Shown piece after piece: positions 1 through 6,643 of a stretch of 7,850 bases of DNA. The notes beneath the pieces were generated by a model that saw only the letters and a program-made list of their open reading frames with translations, did not search any database and had not been told where the DNA came from. The translations under genes and the position numbers were made by a program. Source of the stretch: Rhizobiaceae bacterium (GTDB taxonomy: Bacteria > Pseudomonadota > Alphaproteobacteria > Rhizobiales > Rhizobiaceae); the NCBI GenBank assembly GCA_913776675.1, contig CAJYRE010000425.1:1-7850 (forward strand), given 5' to 3'. Every line of letters starts with the position of its first letter. Positions within the stretch are counted from its first letter, which is position 1.

Positions 1-1
1 T

Positions 2-1366
2 GCAGATAAGGCAGAAGCGGCGATTAAAAGCGGAATACTTGCCGCAGGTGCCAAATTGCCCCCTCAACGAGATTTGGCCTATGACCTGAAGGTGACAATC
101 GGGACAATCACCCGCGCCTATGCCTTATTACGGGAACGCGGTCTTGTGACAGGTGAAGTGGGGCGCGGCACTTATATCCAATCCGGCCTGGTCAGCAGCC
201 AAGCGGATAATCACCACGATCCTGTCACATTAAACTATGGTGGTACCCGCACCTTATCACCGCCGCCGGGTAAATTGCGCTTTGATACCACGGCTGCGGT
301 TGATGTCGGGCAAGCGGATATTGTCGGGCACTTGATGATGGACATCGCCCGCGAAAAGCCCAGCGAGATTTCCAGTTACACCCGTACACTGTCGCCCGAT
401 TGGCTGGAAGCCGGACGGCGCTGGCTCAGCAATGGAGACTGGTCGCCCAATCCTGCCAATATTGTGCCTCAGCTCGGCGTTCACGCCGGGGTCAATGCTG
501 TCATCGCTGCCATCAGCGGCGCAGGGGACCGCATTGTCTGTGAGCATCTGACCTATTCACAGATCGCGCGCAGTGCATCCCTGATGGGACGCCAGATTGC
601 CTTGGTGGACTCGGATGAAAATGGGATTTTACCAGAGGATTTTGAGCATGTTTGCGCGCGTGAACACCCGAAAGCTGCGTTTATCATGTCGTCCGGGCAA
701 AACCCGACACTCTCTTGCCTGCCCCTCTCCCGCTGCCAACAGATTGTCGATATTGCTCGAAAATATAATGTCTGGCTGATTGAGGATTATATTTATGGCG
801 GTTTGGTGGAAGATGGCATTCCGCTTCTCGCCCAATTGGCCCCTGATCGGACCTTTCTGCTCAACAGTCTGTCGAAATCGGTGGCGGCAGGCGTGCGTGG
901 CGGATGGGTGGCCTGCCCGGAGCATATGAGCCAGCGTGTGCGTGTGACGCAAAAAATGGTCTGTGGTGGTCTGCCGTTTCTCTTGGCCGAAATCTCGGCG
1001 CGTCTGGTGCTGTCAGGCGCAGCCGATGACATCAAGGCGAAGGTGATTGCGGAATTTTCAGCGCGTGAAGCCATGGTCCGCGCGATTTTTGACGGTTATG
1101 AATTTCGCTCTCATCCCAGACTGCCGTATTTCTGGCTAAAGTTGCCTGAGCCGTGGCTATCTGGTATCTTCAAGCAGGCTGCATTTGATGCAGGCATTCT
1201 GATTGATGATGAGGATGAGTTCAAACCTGCCCGCTCGCCGAAGGTTTTCCACCATATCCGGGCAGGATTCAGCGAAACAGCAGATCGTACGATTGTCAAA
1301 GCAGGCCTGATTGCGCTGCGTCAACTTTTGGAACAGGCCCCACTCGGCAACAACGCCACCATATGA
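2..1366 (+). CDS. MocR-type regulator (GntR winged helix + aminotransferase-like domain), 5' partial
   Basis: This is a transcription factor of the MocR/PdxR/GabR subfamily, in which a GntR DNA-binding domain is joined to a fold-type I PLP-dependent aminotransferase-like domain that senses a ligand. The frame is open to the left window edge, so the true start and about 15-30 residues are missing; the TTG at 56 is internal. Visible residues 1-60 carry the GntR signature (KLPPQRDLA, then TIGTITRAYALLRERGLV and GRGTYI). The PLP domain shows N234 in QNPT, D262 and Y265 in EDYIYG, K292 in SLSKSV (the expected Schiff-base lysine), an Arg in GVRGGW, and R420 in RAGFS, so cofactor binding looks intact. 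The motif usually written NPTG reads NPTL here. The target genes cannot be told from the sequence; such regulators often control a divergent neighbour, which would lie left of the window. It converges on the lipid-transport operon, so shared regulation is unlikely. Confidence 0.93.
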   Translation, partial: ADKAEAAIKSGILAAGAKLPPQRDLAYDLKVTIGTITRAYALLRERGLVTGEVGRGTYIQSGLVSSQADNHHDPVTLNYGGTRTLSPPPGKLRFDTTAAVDVGQADIVGHLMMDIAREKPSEISSYTRTLSPDWLEAGRRWLSNGDWSPNPANIVPQLGVHAGVNAVIAAISGAGDRIVCEHLTYSQIARSASLMGRQIALVDSDENGILPEDFEHVCAREHPKAAFIMSSGQNPTLSCLPLSRCQQIVDIARKYNVWLIEDYIYGGLVEDGIPLLAQLAPDRTFLLNSLSKSVAAGVRGGWVACPEHMSQRVRVTQKMVCGGLPFLLAEISARLVLSGAADDIKAKVIAEFSAREAMVRAIFDGYEFRSHPRLPYFWLKLPEPWLSGIFKQAAFDAGILIDDEDEFKPARSPKVFHHIRAGFSETADRTIVKAGLIALRQLLEQAPLGNNATI

Positions 1367-1375
1367 GGCGTTGTT
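1349..1375. terminator. stem-loop between convergent genes
   Basis: AACAACGCC (1349-1357) and GGCGTTGTT (1367-1375) form a perfect 9-base-pair inverted repeat around a 9-base loop that contains the stop codon of the MocR-type gene. It lies between two convergent genes whose stops are only 20 bases apart, the usual place for a two-way terminator. No clear T-run follows on either strand, so intrinsic termination is uncertain. It could instead protect mRNA 3' ends. Confidence 0.4.
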
Positions 1376-1386
1376 CGAAGAGCAAT

Positions 1387-2031
1387 TTATATGGCGGTCA
1401 ACGTCCAATTGACAATATCGGCCATCACCTTGCCAAAAGCCTGCGACAAAGCATTGACCATGGCCTGATTGTCTTCACCCTTGGTCGGGACAGTCGCGGA
1501 GAACAGTTTCTGCGATAGGACAGTGCCATTGCGATCATTGAGAAGCTTCACCGAAATGGCCACATTGGCCCGGCGTCCGCCTGTCGTGTCGATCTCAAAT
1601 GTCTTGATGTCGGAAATCAACTGATAATCGATAGCCAGCCCCTGCCCCGGCTTGCCGACGCCACCCAGCTTGCCTGTGCTATCGAAAGCCTCAACCAGTT
1701 TGGACTGCACCATCAAAGGCAGCTTATCGCCCCATTGCGATTTGGCCAGATATTGCACCTCTGTGCCTGCCACCCGCACCACGATCATATCGCTATCCAG
1801 CATTTTGAGCGCGGTTGGCGTCGCCACAAGCAATTGACGCTTGGCGAAGGCCCGCGCCGGCGGCGTAATCCTGACACTGGCCAGATCATAAGTGTCATTG
1901 GTGGCCGTACCACAGCCCACAAGCATCAGACCCACCAAAGACATGGTACAGGCAGCGCGCAATGTGGATACCGGACGTCGAAACAGTTGTGAATACGCCA
2001 TCATGCGCCCCTTTTTCCCCAAGAAAGCCAT
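1387..2031 (-). CDS. ABC-type transport auxiliary lipoprotein (PqiC-like)
   Basis: This is the last gene of the lipid-transport operon. It encodes a predicted lipoprotein of the ABC_trans_aux family, to which PqiC belongs. The N-terminus is basic (FRRPVSTLR), then hydrophobic, and ends in the lipobox LVGC, so Cys40 should be lipidated. The mature part of about 175 residues has the family pattern: a strand-rich start (RQLLVATP), EVQYLAKSQWGDKLPLMVQ, KLVEAFDSTGKLG, YQLISDIKTFEID, and a C-terminal amphipathic helix (ALSQAFGKVMADIVNW). The ATG at 2031 overlaps the upstream stop as TGATG, suggesting translational coupling. A GTG at 2034 or ATGs at 2004 and 2001 are possible too; the last two follow a purine-rich AAGGGG and still keep the signal peptide. 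By analogy with PqiC it probably sits in the outer membrane and receives the MCE protein; that role is inferred. Confidence 0.88.
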   Translation of the reverse strand: MAFLGKKGRMMAYSQLFRRPVSTLRAACTMSLVGLMLVGCGTATNDTYDLASVRITPPARAFAKRQLLVATPTALKMLDSDMIVVRVAGTEVQYLAKSQWGDKLPLMVQSKLVEAFDSTGKLGGVGKPGQGLAIDYQLISDIKTFEIDTTGGRRANVAISVKLLNDRNGTVLSQKLFSATVPTKGEDNQAMVNALSQAFGKVMADIVNWTLTAI

Positions 2032-3398
2032 CACCGTCTTGTCCGCCCATCATATTGCTTCACGGTGTCACCACCAAACAGCAGTCGTTGTGGATTCCGG
2101 TCGAAATTGTTGATCGTGTCATCCAGATTGCGCACGGTCTGGCGCGTATCGTTGACCAGAGATTGAATGTTATTCAAACCGGTCGATGAGAATTTCGAAA
2201 GATTATCCGCAATCGGCCCGATCTTTTGATTGAGGTTTTCCGCAACAGCGCGGATGGATTCCAGCGTGCGTTTTGCCTCAGCCGAGAGAGAGTTTGTATC
2301 ATCCGACCCCAATAGCGCATCCACCTTGGCCAAAATACCGTCCACATGGGTGGAAGCATTGTTCAGGCGATTGGAAAGCTGTGTAAAATCGGTGATAGCC
2401 TGATCAATGTCCTGCTTGCGGTTCTTGATGCCTGAACTGACAGACTGAAAATCAGAAACCGCCTTGCGGGCATCGGCAACAGCGACAGAAACATCATCCA
2501 CCGTGCGGGATATTTTTTGGGAATCAACCGCGGCAATCAGCGCATTGACCTTATCAATCGAGCCGCCCGCCTTCACACCGACATCGTTGAAGGTTTTTGC
2601 AGTCTGCGAAACGGTATCAATGGCCGCTCCCACCTTGCCGGATGCATCCGCGAGATTGCCTGTTGCCTTTTGCGCATTGGCCAGAATCTGATCGACCTTT
2701 TTCTTATCCACAGACTTCAACAAATCCTCTGCGGCTGACAAGGTTGAATCCAGACGGCCTGACAGACCTGTAACCGTATCCGAAAGCGCGCTGACGCTCT
2801 TGAGGAACGTATCGATACCGTCGGCATTATCCGCCAGAGCCTTTGAAAAGGTCTCGGCGTTGCGCATCGTATTGGTCAACGGCCCACGCGCATCGGCGAC
2901 AAATCCCTGAAAATCAGAAATGGTGCGGTCTGCCTTCTGCATGATCTTGTCTGCTGTTGCCAGCAGATTGGCCACGCTCGACTGATCAGCAATCAGCATG
3001 GCAGGCTTGCCCGTTTCCTGCGATTTCTGAAAAAGACTTTCACCACCGACGCCACCAGACAGTTCAACATAGGCGGCCCCTGTCAGGCCTTGAATTTCAA
3101 GAGCAGCCTTTGTGTTGGAGCGAATGGGGGCATCTTCACGCACTTCTGTCTGCGCAATGGAAAAGGCGGGATCATCGTGATCAATCCTCAGATCCGTTAC
3201 AGCGCCGATCTGAATACCATTGAAGCGCACAGGCGAGCCGACACTCAAACCGTTCGCCGATCCTGGAATACGGATAATCAGCGGCGACATAGGGCCACCA
3301 CGACCATATTCTGCCATCCAGTAGATAAATCCAAAGGTCGCAACAATCACGAGAACTGTGAAAAAGCCGACGATGGAGTAATTTGCTTTGGTTTCCAT
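2031..3398 (-). CDS. mlaD: MlaD/MCE-family lipid-transport protein with long helical C-terminus
   Basis: This is the periplasmic lipid-binding component of the ABC transporter. Residues 8-28 form one membrane-anchoring helix (GFFTVLVIVATFGFIYWM). A single MCE domain follows at about 38-125, with the typical ANGLSVGSPVRFNGIQIG and, near its end, LTGAAYVELSGG. The remaining 330 or so residues are rich in Ala, Asp, Ser, Thr, Asn and Lys with amphipathic helical spacing (for example ATADKIMQKADRTI, AEDLLKSVDKKKVDQI), ending in NPQRLLFGGDTVKQYDG. E. coli MlaD is only about 180 residues, so at 455 residues this is a long, needle-type MCE protein like those of other alphaproteobacteria, PqiB or mycobacterial Mce. 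MCE proteins assemble as hexamers with a central hydrophobic pore. The gene starts 10 bases after the ATPase stop; its ribosome-binding site is weak (TTGAGA), so it probably relies on coupled translation. The symbol marks family membership, not proven orthology. Confidence 0.93.
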   Translation of the reverse strand: METKANYSIVGFFTVLVIVATFGFIYWMAEYGRGGPMSPLIIRIPGSANGLSVGSPVRFNGIQIGAVTDLRIDHDDPAFSIAQTEVREDAPIRSNTKAALEIQGLTGAAYVELSGGVGGESLFQKSQETGKPAMLIADQSSVANLLATADKIMQKADRTISDFQGFVADARGPLTNTMRNAETFSKALADNADGIDTFLKSVSALSDTVTGLSGRLDSTLSAAEDLLKSVDKKKVDQILANAQKATGNLADASGKVGAAIDTVSQTAKTFNDVGVKAGGSIDKVNALIAAVDSQKISRTVDDVSVAVADARKAVSDFQSVSSGIKNRKQDIDQAITDFTQLSNRLNNASTHVDGILAKVDALLGSDDTNSLSAEAKRTLESIRAVAENLNQKIGPIADNLSKFSSTGLNNIQSLVNDTRQTVRNLDDTINNFDRNPQRLLFGGDTVKQYDGRTRR

Positions 3399-3408
3399 GA
3401 GATCTCAA

Positions 3409-4245
3409 TCAATCGGCCGATGAGGCGCGAACCTCTTGCTGTTTGGGAATAGAACGTGCTCTCTTGCCTTTGAAATAGGATTGCACCCAAGCTTCATCAC
3501 AATTCAGCATGTCGGCAAGGGTTCCCTCGACAAGAACTTTTTTCTGCCCGAGAACCGCAATGCGGTCGCAGACCGAAAACAAACTGTCGAGATCATGCGT
3601 GACCATATACACCGTCAAGCCCAGCGTGTCGCGCAAACGGGCAATCAACTCATCAAACTCGGCAGCGCCGATCGGGTCAAGGCCCGAGGTCGGCTCATCC
3701 AGAAAAACAAGATCAGGATCCAGCGCCAAGGCACGCGCCAAAGCCGCACGCTTGATCATGCCGCCTGAAAGCTCGGAGGGGTATTTGTCGCCTGCATCGG
3801 CTTTCAACCCTACCATTTCGATTTTCAGATAGGCCAGCTCATCCATCATCCATTTGGGCAGGTCGAGATATTCCCGCATGGGAAGCTGGATATTTTCCTT
3901 GACCGTCAGCGACGAGAACAAGGCACCTTGCTGAAACAACACACCAATGCGGGTATCCAGATTGCTGCGCTCGGCTGCGCTGCAAGCATCATAATCGGAA
4001 TTCAGAATCTCGATCTTGCCCGCCCGCTTGGGCAGCAACCGCAACACAGTTCGCATCAGAACGGATTTACCGGCACCGGATGCGCCAACGAACCCGAGAA
4101 TTTCACCGCGATAGACATCCAGATCAAGGTTATCCAGCACGAGTTTATCGCCGAATCCAACGGTTAGCCCCTTCACAGAAAGGACTTTTTCCCGCTCTCC
4201 GTATCGGCCCTGCTTGTTTTCGACGGTGGTATCCTGCTGTTCCAC
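3409..4245 (-). CDS. mlaF: MlaF-type lipid ABC transporter ATP-binding protein
   Basis: This is the cytoplasmic ATPase that drives lipid movement through the permease. All nucleotide-binding motifs are present: Walker A GASGAGKS (54-61), Q-loop Q105 in VLFQQGALFSSLTV, signature LSGGM (159-163), Walker B LVFLDE with catalytic E184 and the D-loop SGLDP after it, and H-loop H217 in VTHDLD. The signature LSGGMIKRAALARA, with Met where most ABC ATPases have Gln, is typical of the MlaF/Ttg2A/MceG group. At 278 residues it is close to the family length of about 270, with a short charged N-terminal extension and a C-terminal tail (KGKRARSIPKQQEVRASSAD). The start is GTG at 4245, set by a consensus ribosome-binding site. 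The permease gene ends 8 bases upstream. Confidence 0.95.
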   Translation of the reverse strand: MEQQDTTVENKQGRYGEREKVLSVKGLTVGFGDKLVLDNLDLDVYRGEILGFVGASGAGKSVLMRTVLRLLPKRAGKIEILNSDYDACSAAERSNLDTRIGVLFQQGALFSSLTVKENIQLPMREYLDLPKWMMDELAYLKIEMVGLKADAGDKYPSELSGGMIKRAALARALALDPDLVFLDEPTSGLDPIGAAEFDELIARLRDTLGLTVYMVTHDLDSLFSVCDRIAVLGQKKVLVEGTLADMLNCDEAWVQSYFKGKRARSIPKQQEVRASSAD

Positions 4246-4249
4246 ATCG

Positions 4250-4255
4250 CCTCCT
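4250..4255 (-). promoter_or_regulatory. ribosome-binding site of the ATPase gene
   Basis: On the minus strand a full consensus AGGAGG sits 4 bases before the GTG start of the ATPase gene and overlaps the permease stop codon TAG. An out-of-frame ATG overlaps the GTG (ATGTGG), so the frame rather than the codon type decides that GTG is the start. The strong site suggests the ATPase is translated well without needing coupling. Confidence 0.75.
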
Positions 4256-5384
4256 AAAAATTGATCGCGGCGTAGAACATGGCAAACAGCCCGTCCATCA
4301 GGATGACAACGAAAATCGACTTCACCACGGAGGCTGTCACATGCTGACCGAGGGATTCGGCGCTGCCGCCAACTTTCATGCCCTCGACGGCTGCCACAAT
4401 GCTGATCACAATCGCCATAAACGGTGCCTTGATCAATCCGGCTGCAAGCGTTGTGTAATCGACAGCATCATGCAAGCGCGACAAAAAGACTTGGAACGTA
4501 ATGCCAGAATAGGCCCAAGTGACGATCGCGGCACCGTAAAGAGAGGCAAAATTGGCAATAACCGTCAACAGCGGCAGGACAATGACCAGCGCAATGATGC
4601 GCGGCAACACCAGCACACCAATCGGGTTGAGGCCAATAACCTTCAGCGCGTCCACCTCTTCCCGCATTTTCATCGAGCCGATTTCAGCGGTAATTGCGCT
4701 GCCTGAGCGACCGGCCACCATGATGGCCGTGAGCAGAACGCCGATTTCGCGCAATTGCAGGATACCAACCAGATCCACGACAAAGACTTCGGCACCGAAA
4801 TAGCGGAGCTGAAAAGCCCCTTGCTGCGCAATAATCGCCCCGATCAGGAAGGACATCAGCAGGATAATCGGCACTGCTCGAACACCCATGTGATCCATCT
4901 GATTGACAACAGAGGCGATGGACGAGCTGCGGCCACGCTTTTCCTTGGATTGCGCCCCACGCACGGCAGAGCCAAGCACATAGCTCATGCCCACCATGTC
5001 GTGCCAGATGTTCACAACAAATTTGCCGATCGGCTCCAGAACGCGTTGCGCAAGGGAACGCGGCGCATGCTGACGTTTGGGAATGTCGGGCTGTTCAGGC
5101 AGAGCGGCAATCAGCTCACGCATCACATCGCTGCCACCGACCACCTCAGCATCGCCCTGCTTTGCGGCGGCAAGCTGCATGCGCCGGATGAGCCAGGCAC
5201 CGGATGTATCCAGAACCGAAATATCGGAAATGTCGATTTCAACCCGGCCAGCCCGATCCGATTGAAGCTGACCAATCTGATCCAGAACAGTATTGATTGT
5301 TGTATTGCGCCAAACACCGGACAGACGAAGCCTCTGACCGGCTCCGCCCTCGAAAGGCTCAACATCAATTGCTGCATTGTTCAT
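4254..5384 (-). CDS. mlaE: STAS-MlaE fusion: lipid ABC transporter permease
   Basis: This is the inner-membrane permease of the lipid transporter and first gene of the operon. Residues 6-100 form a STAS domain (VEIDISDISVLDTSGAWL, with DTSG at 59-62), the equivalent of the separate MlaB protein of E. coli that steadies the ATPase. A charged linker (about 101-165) leads to the MlaE domain: hydrophobic segments near 170-190, 200-225, 257-290, 320-345 and 350-375, with the conserved LREIGVLLTAIMVAGRSGSA, and the cytoplasmic coupling segment AEIGSMKMREEVDALKVIGL. At 376 residues it fits the alphaproteobacterial STAS-MlaE type; E. coli MlaE alone is about 260. I chose ATG at 5384. An in-frame TTG at 5399 would add five residues, but AGGA lies only one base before it. 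Neither start has a good ribosome-binding site. Confidence 0.93.
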   Translation of the reverse strand: MNNAAIDVEPFEGGAGQRLRLSGVWRNTTINTVLDQIGQLQSDRAGRVEIDISDISVLDTSGAWLIRRMQLAAAKQGDAEVVGGSDVMRELIAALPEQPDIPKRQHAPRSLAQRVLEPIGKFVVNIWHDMVGMSYVLGSAVRGAQSKEKRGRSSSIASVVNQMDHMGVRAVPIILLMSFLIGAIIAQQGAFQLRYFGAEVFVVDLVGILQLREIGVLLTAIMVAGRSGSAITAEIGSMKMREEVDALKVIGLNPIGVLVLPRIIALVIVLPLLTVIANFASLYGAAIVTWAYSGITFQVFLSRLHDAVDYTTLAAGLIKAPFMAIVISIVAAVEGMKVGGSAESLGQHVTASVVKSIFVVILMDGLFAMFYAAINF

Positions 5385-5406
5385 GTGAGCGGAACTCAAA
5401 TCCTGC

Positions 5407-5435
5407 TAACTTTCAGAGACTTATCCTCATGACAA
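5407..5435 (-). promoter_or_regulatory. possible promoter of the lipid-transport operon
   Basis: On the minus strand TTGTCA (5435-5430) is followed after exactly 17 bases by AAGTTA (5412-5407), about 23 bases before the permease ATG. The -35 element matches five of six consensus bases; the -10 is poor. It would give a very short leader. This is the best sigma-70-like pair I could see in this gap, not a firm call. Confidence 0.22.
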
Positions 5436-5509
5436 GTCTGACCGTGTGCCAGCCTTTAGACCAGACTATATCCTGCCTGAAGTACAATTCCACCCACCAG
5501 CAAGCGTAA

Positions 5510-5538
5510 AAGTGTTGAAACACCCGTTTGTAACACTT
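5510..5538 (-). terminator. possible terminator after the metallophosphoesterase gene
   Basis: AAGTGTT (5510-5516) pairs perfectly with AACACTT (5532-5538). Inside, AAAC (5518-5521) pairs with GTTT (5526-5529) around the loop ACCC, giving 11 pairs with a small uneven internal loop. Read on the minus strand, the stem ends in a TTTT run (5511-5508) and lies about 45 bases after the metallophosphoesterase stop, as expected for an intrinsic terminator. The stem is AT-rich, so it would be a weak one. Confidence 0.4.
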
Positions 5539-5582
5539 CAATTCACAGGCTTTTCTGGCCAAGAATGATTTTTCAAGTGGAT

Positions 5583-6431
5583 TTAGGCTGTTTGACGCTC
5601 AGCAGCGATGTTGATGTCGGCTGGAAAAGTGCGAATCGGTTCCATGGGAGGCAACAGGCGTGGCTCAGCCGACACACCATAACGCTCACCCCATTGAATC
5701 AGCTCGAACTGGCCATCGAAATTTTCCACAACAGCCGTACAGCTTTCAACCCAGTCACCAGTATTGATGTAGTGAATGCCATCCACCTGCTCCATGACAG
5801 CATGGTGGATATGTCCACAGATAACACCTTCGACATCGTGGCGACGTGCTTCCTCGGCCACCACTTTCTGGAATTCACCGATGAAGTTCACGGCATGTTT
5901 GACCTGTAACTTGGCCCAGGCCGAAAACGACCAGTACCGCAAACCCAGACGCCGCCGCACGGCAGACAGCACCACATTAATGGCAATTGCCATATCATAG
6001 GCCCAATCACCCAGATAGGCCAGCAGCCGGGCATTGCGCACCACCACATCAAACTGATCGCCATGCAGAACCAGATAGCGTTTGTTGTCAGCGGTTTCAA
6101 AAATCATCCGGTCCAGCACTTCAATGCCGCCGAAGTGCATGCCGTGGAAATCTCGCAGAAACTCATCATGATGTCCCGGAATATAGATGATCCGCGCGCC
6201 TTTGCGGGCTTTGCGCAGCAATTTCTGCACCACGTCATTGCAGCCCTGTGGCCAGTACCAACTGCGCTTCAGACGCCAGCCATCGACAATATCACCCACC
6301 AGAATGATGTTGTCGGCATCATAGTAGCGCAAAAAATCCAGGAGAAAATCTGTCTTGGCCGCCTTGGAGCCAAGATGCACATCCGAAATAAACAGGGTTC
6401 TCACATGCCGCGTTTCAGGTTCAGTGCTCAC
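5583..6431 (-). CDS. LpxH-like metallophosphoesterase (UDP-2,3-diacylglucosamine diphosphatase family)
   Basis: This is a calcineurin-type metallophosphoesterase of the family usually annotated as UDP-2,3-diacylglucosamine diphosphatase, which makes lipid X in lipid A synthesis. Two-metal site motifs in order are SDVH (D17, H19), GDIVDGW (D47), GHHDE (86-90), HGDQFD (H123) and GHIHH (H206, H208). The conserved LKRSWYWPQ (54-62) and FSAWAKLQVKHAVNFIGEFQ also fit this subfamily. The Asn expected in GNHDE is replaced by His87 (codon 6173-6171), which could alter metal binding. Alphaproteobacteria usually use the unrelated LpxI for this lipid A step, so the real substrate is uncertain. I chose GTG at 6431 because AAGGA lies 8 bases upstream; a TTG at 6470 would add 13 residues that look non-conserved. 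It is 282 residues long. It lies upstream of the lipid-transport operon on the same strand, with 198 bases between. Confidence 0.85.
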   Translation of the reverse strand: MSTEPETRHVRTLFISDVHLGSKAAKTDFLLDFLRYYDADNIILVGDIVDGWRLKRSWYWPQGCNDVVQKLLRKARKGARIIYIPGHHDEFLRDFHGMHFGGIEVLDRMIFETADNKRYLVLHGDQFDVVVRNARLLAYLGDWAYDMAIAINVVLSAVRRRLGLRYWSFSAWAKLQVKHAVNFIGEFQKVVAEEARRHDVEGVICGHIHHAVMEQVDGIHYINTGDWVESCTAVVENFDGQFELIQWGERYGVSAEPRLLPPMEPIRTFPADINIAAERQTA

Positions 6432-6439
6432 GGAAAGGA

Positions 6440-6444
6440 TCCTT
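6440..6444 (-). promoter_or_regulatory. ribosome-binding site of the metallophosphoesterase gene
   Basis: AAGGA on the minus strand lies 8 bases before the GTG at 6431 and decides that start over the in-frame TTG at 6470. It is embedded in the perfect 12-base palindrome AAAGGATCCTTT (6434-6445). Confidence 0.6.
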
Positions 6445-6503
6445 TTACGGTCAGCGTCTACCCCTTTCAAAATCAGACTCGTGTTTCAGGAAGATGACAC
6501 TCT

Positions 6504-6562
6504 GGCCGTGCAGCAGGATTGAAGCGGCATCCCATGTGTGAACACAGTCCTGCTGCATGGCT
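6504..6562. repeat. long imperfect inverted repeat (stem-loop)
   Basis: TGCAGCAGGA (6509-6518) and TCCTGCTGCA (6548-6557) are perfect 10-base reverse complements. In RNA the outer stem extends to 6504-6508 with 6558-6562 by three Watson-Crick and two G-U pairs, giving 15 pairs. The 29-base interior contains a second hairpin, TGTGT-GA-ACACA (6535-6546). No T-run flanks it on either strand, so it is not an ordinary terminator. It may be a leader structure, a small RNA or a protein-binding site. Confidence 0.6.
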
Positions 6563-6627
6563 CATTGGCGCGCCTACCCCTTAATTCCTGCGGGCAAAAC
6601 CTGCTCCAAGAGACAGGAAGAGGCGCA

Positions 6628-6643
6628 TTCTCTCGTCAGAGAA
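6628..6643. repeat. operator-like inverted repeat upstream of the malic enzyme
   Basis: TTCTCT and AGAGAA are perfect 6-base arms around a 4-base centre, CGTC. The site lies about 76 bases before the malic enzyme ATG at 6719, a fitting place for a dimeric regulator. I do not recognise the regulator, and such a short repeat can arise by chance. Confidence 0.3.

Noticed and set aside
56..58. TTG at 56 as the start of the MocR-type gene
   Set aside because: The frame is open upstream to base 2 and those codons continue the GntR winged-helix motif (IKSGILAAGAKLPPQ), so the TTG is an internal Leu codon.
2100..2980. Tandem repeats in the tail of the MCE protein
   Set aside because: The repeated look comes from low-complexity amphipathic helix composition (Ala, Asp, Ser, Thr, Asn); I could not find a unit repeating with constant length at the DNA or protein level.
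4080..4706. A 208-codon plus-strand open frame spanning the permease-ATPase junction
   Set aside because: It runs antisense across two firmly identified genes and encodes low-complexity Arg/His/Asp-rich sequence.
4755..5432. A 225-codon plus-strand open frame opposite the permease
   Set aside because: It is antisense to the STAS-MlaE gene, with a composition typical of a shadow frame (many His, Arg, Asn, Thr) and no family resemblance.
6465..6470. TTGAAA with TAAAAG 17 bases on (minus strand) as promoter of the phosphoesterase
   Set aside because: Transcription would start at or after the ribosome-binding site that sets the GTG start, which is inconsistent unless the message lacks a leader.
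6585..6619. TTCCTG (6585-6590) and CAGGAA (6614-6619) as a hairpin
   Set aside because: Six-base arms 23 bases apart, with no extension of pairing on either side, are within what chance gives.
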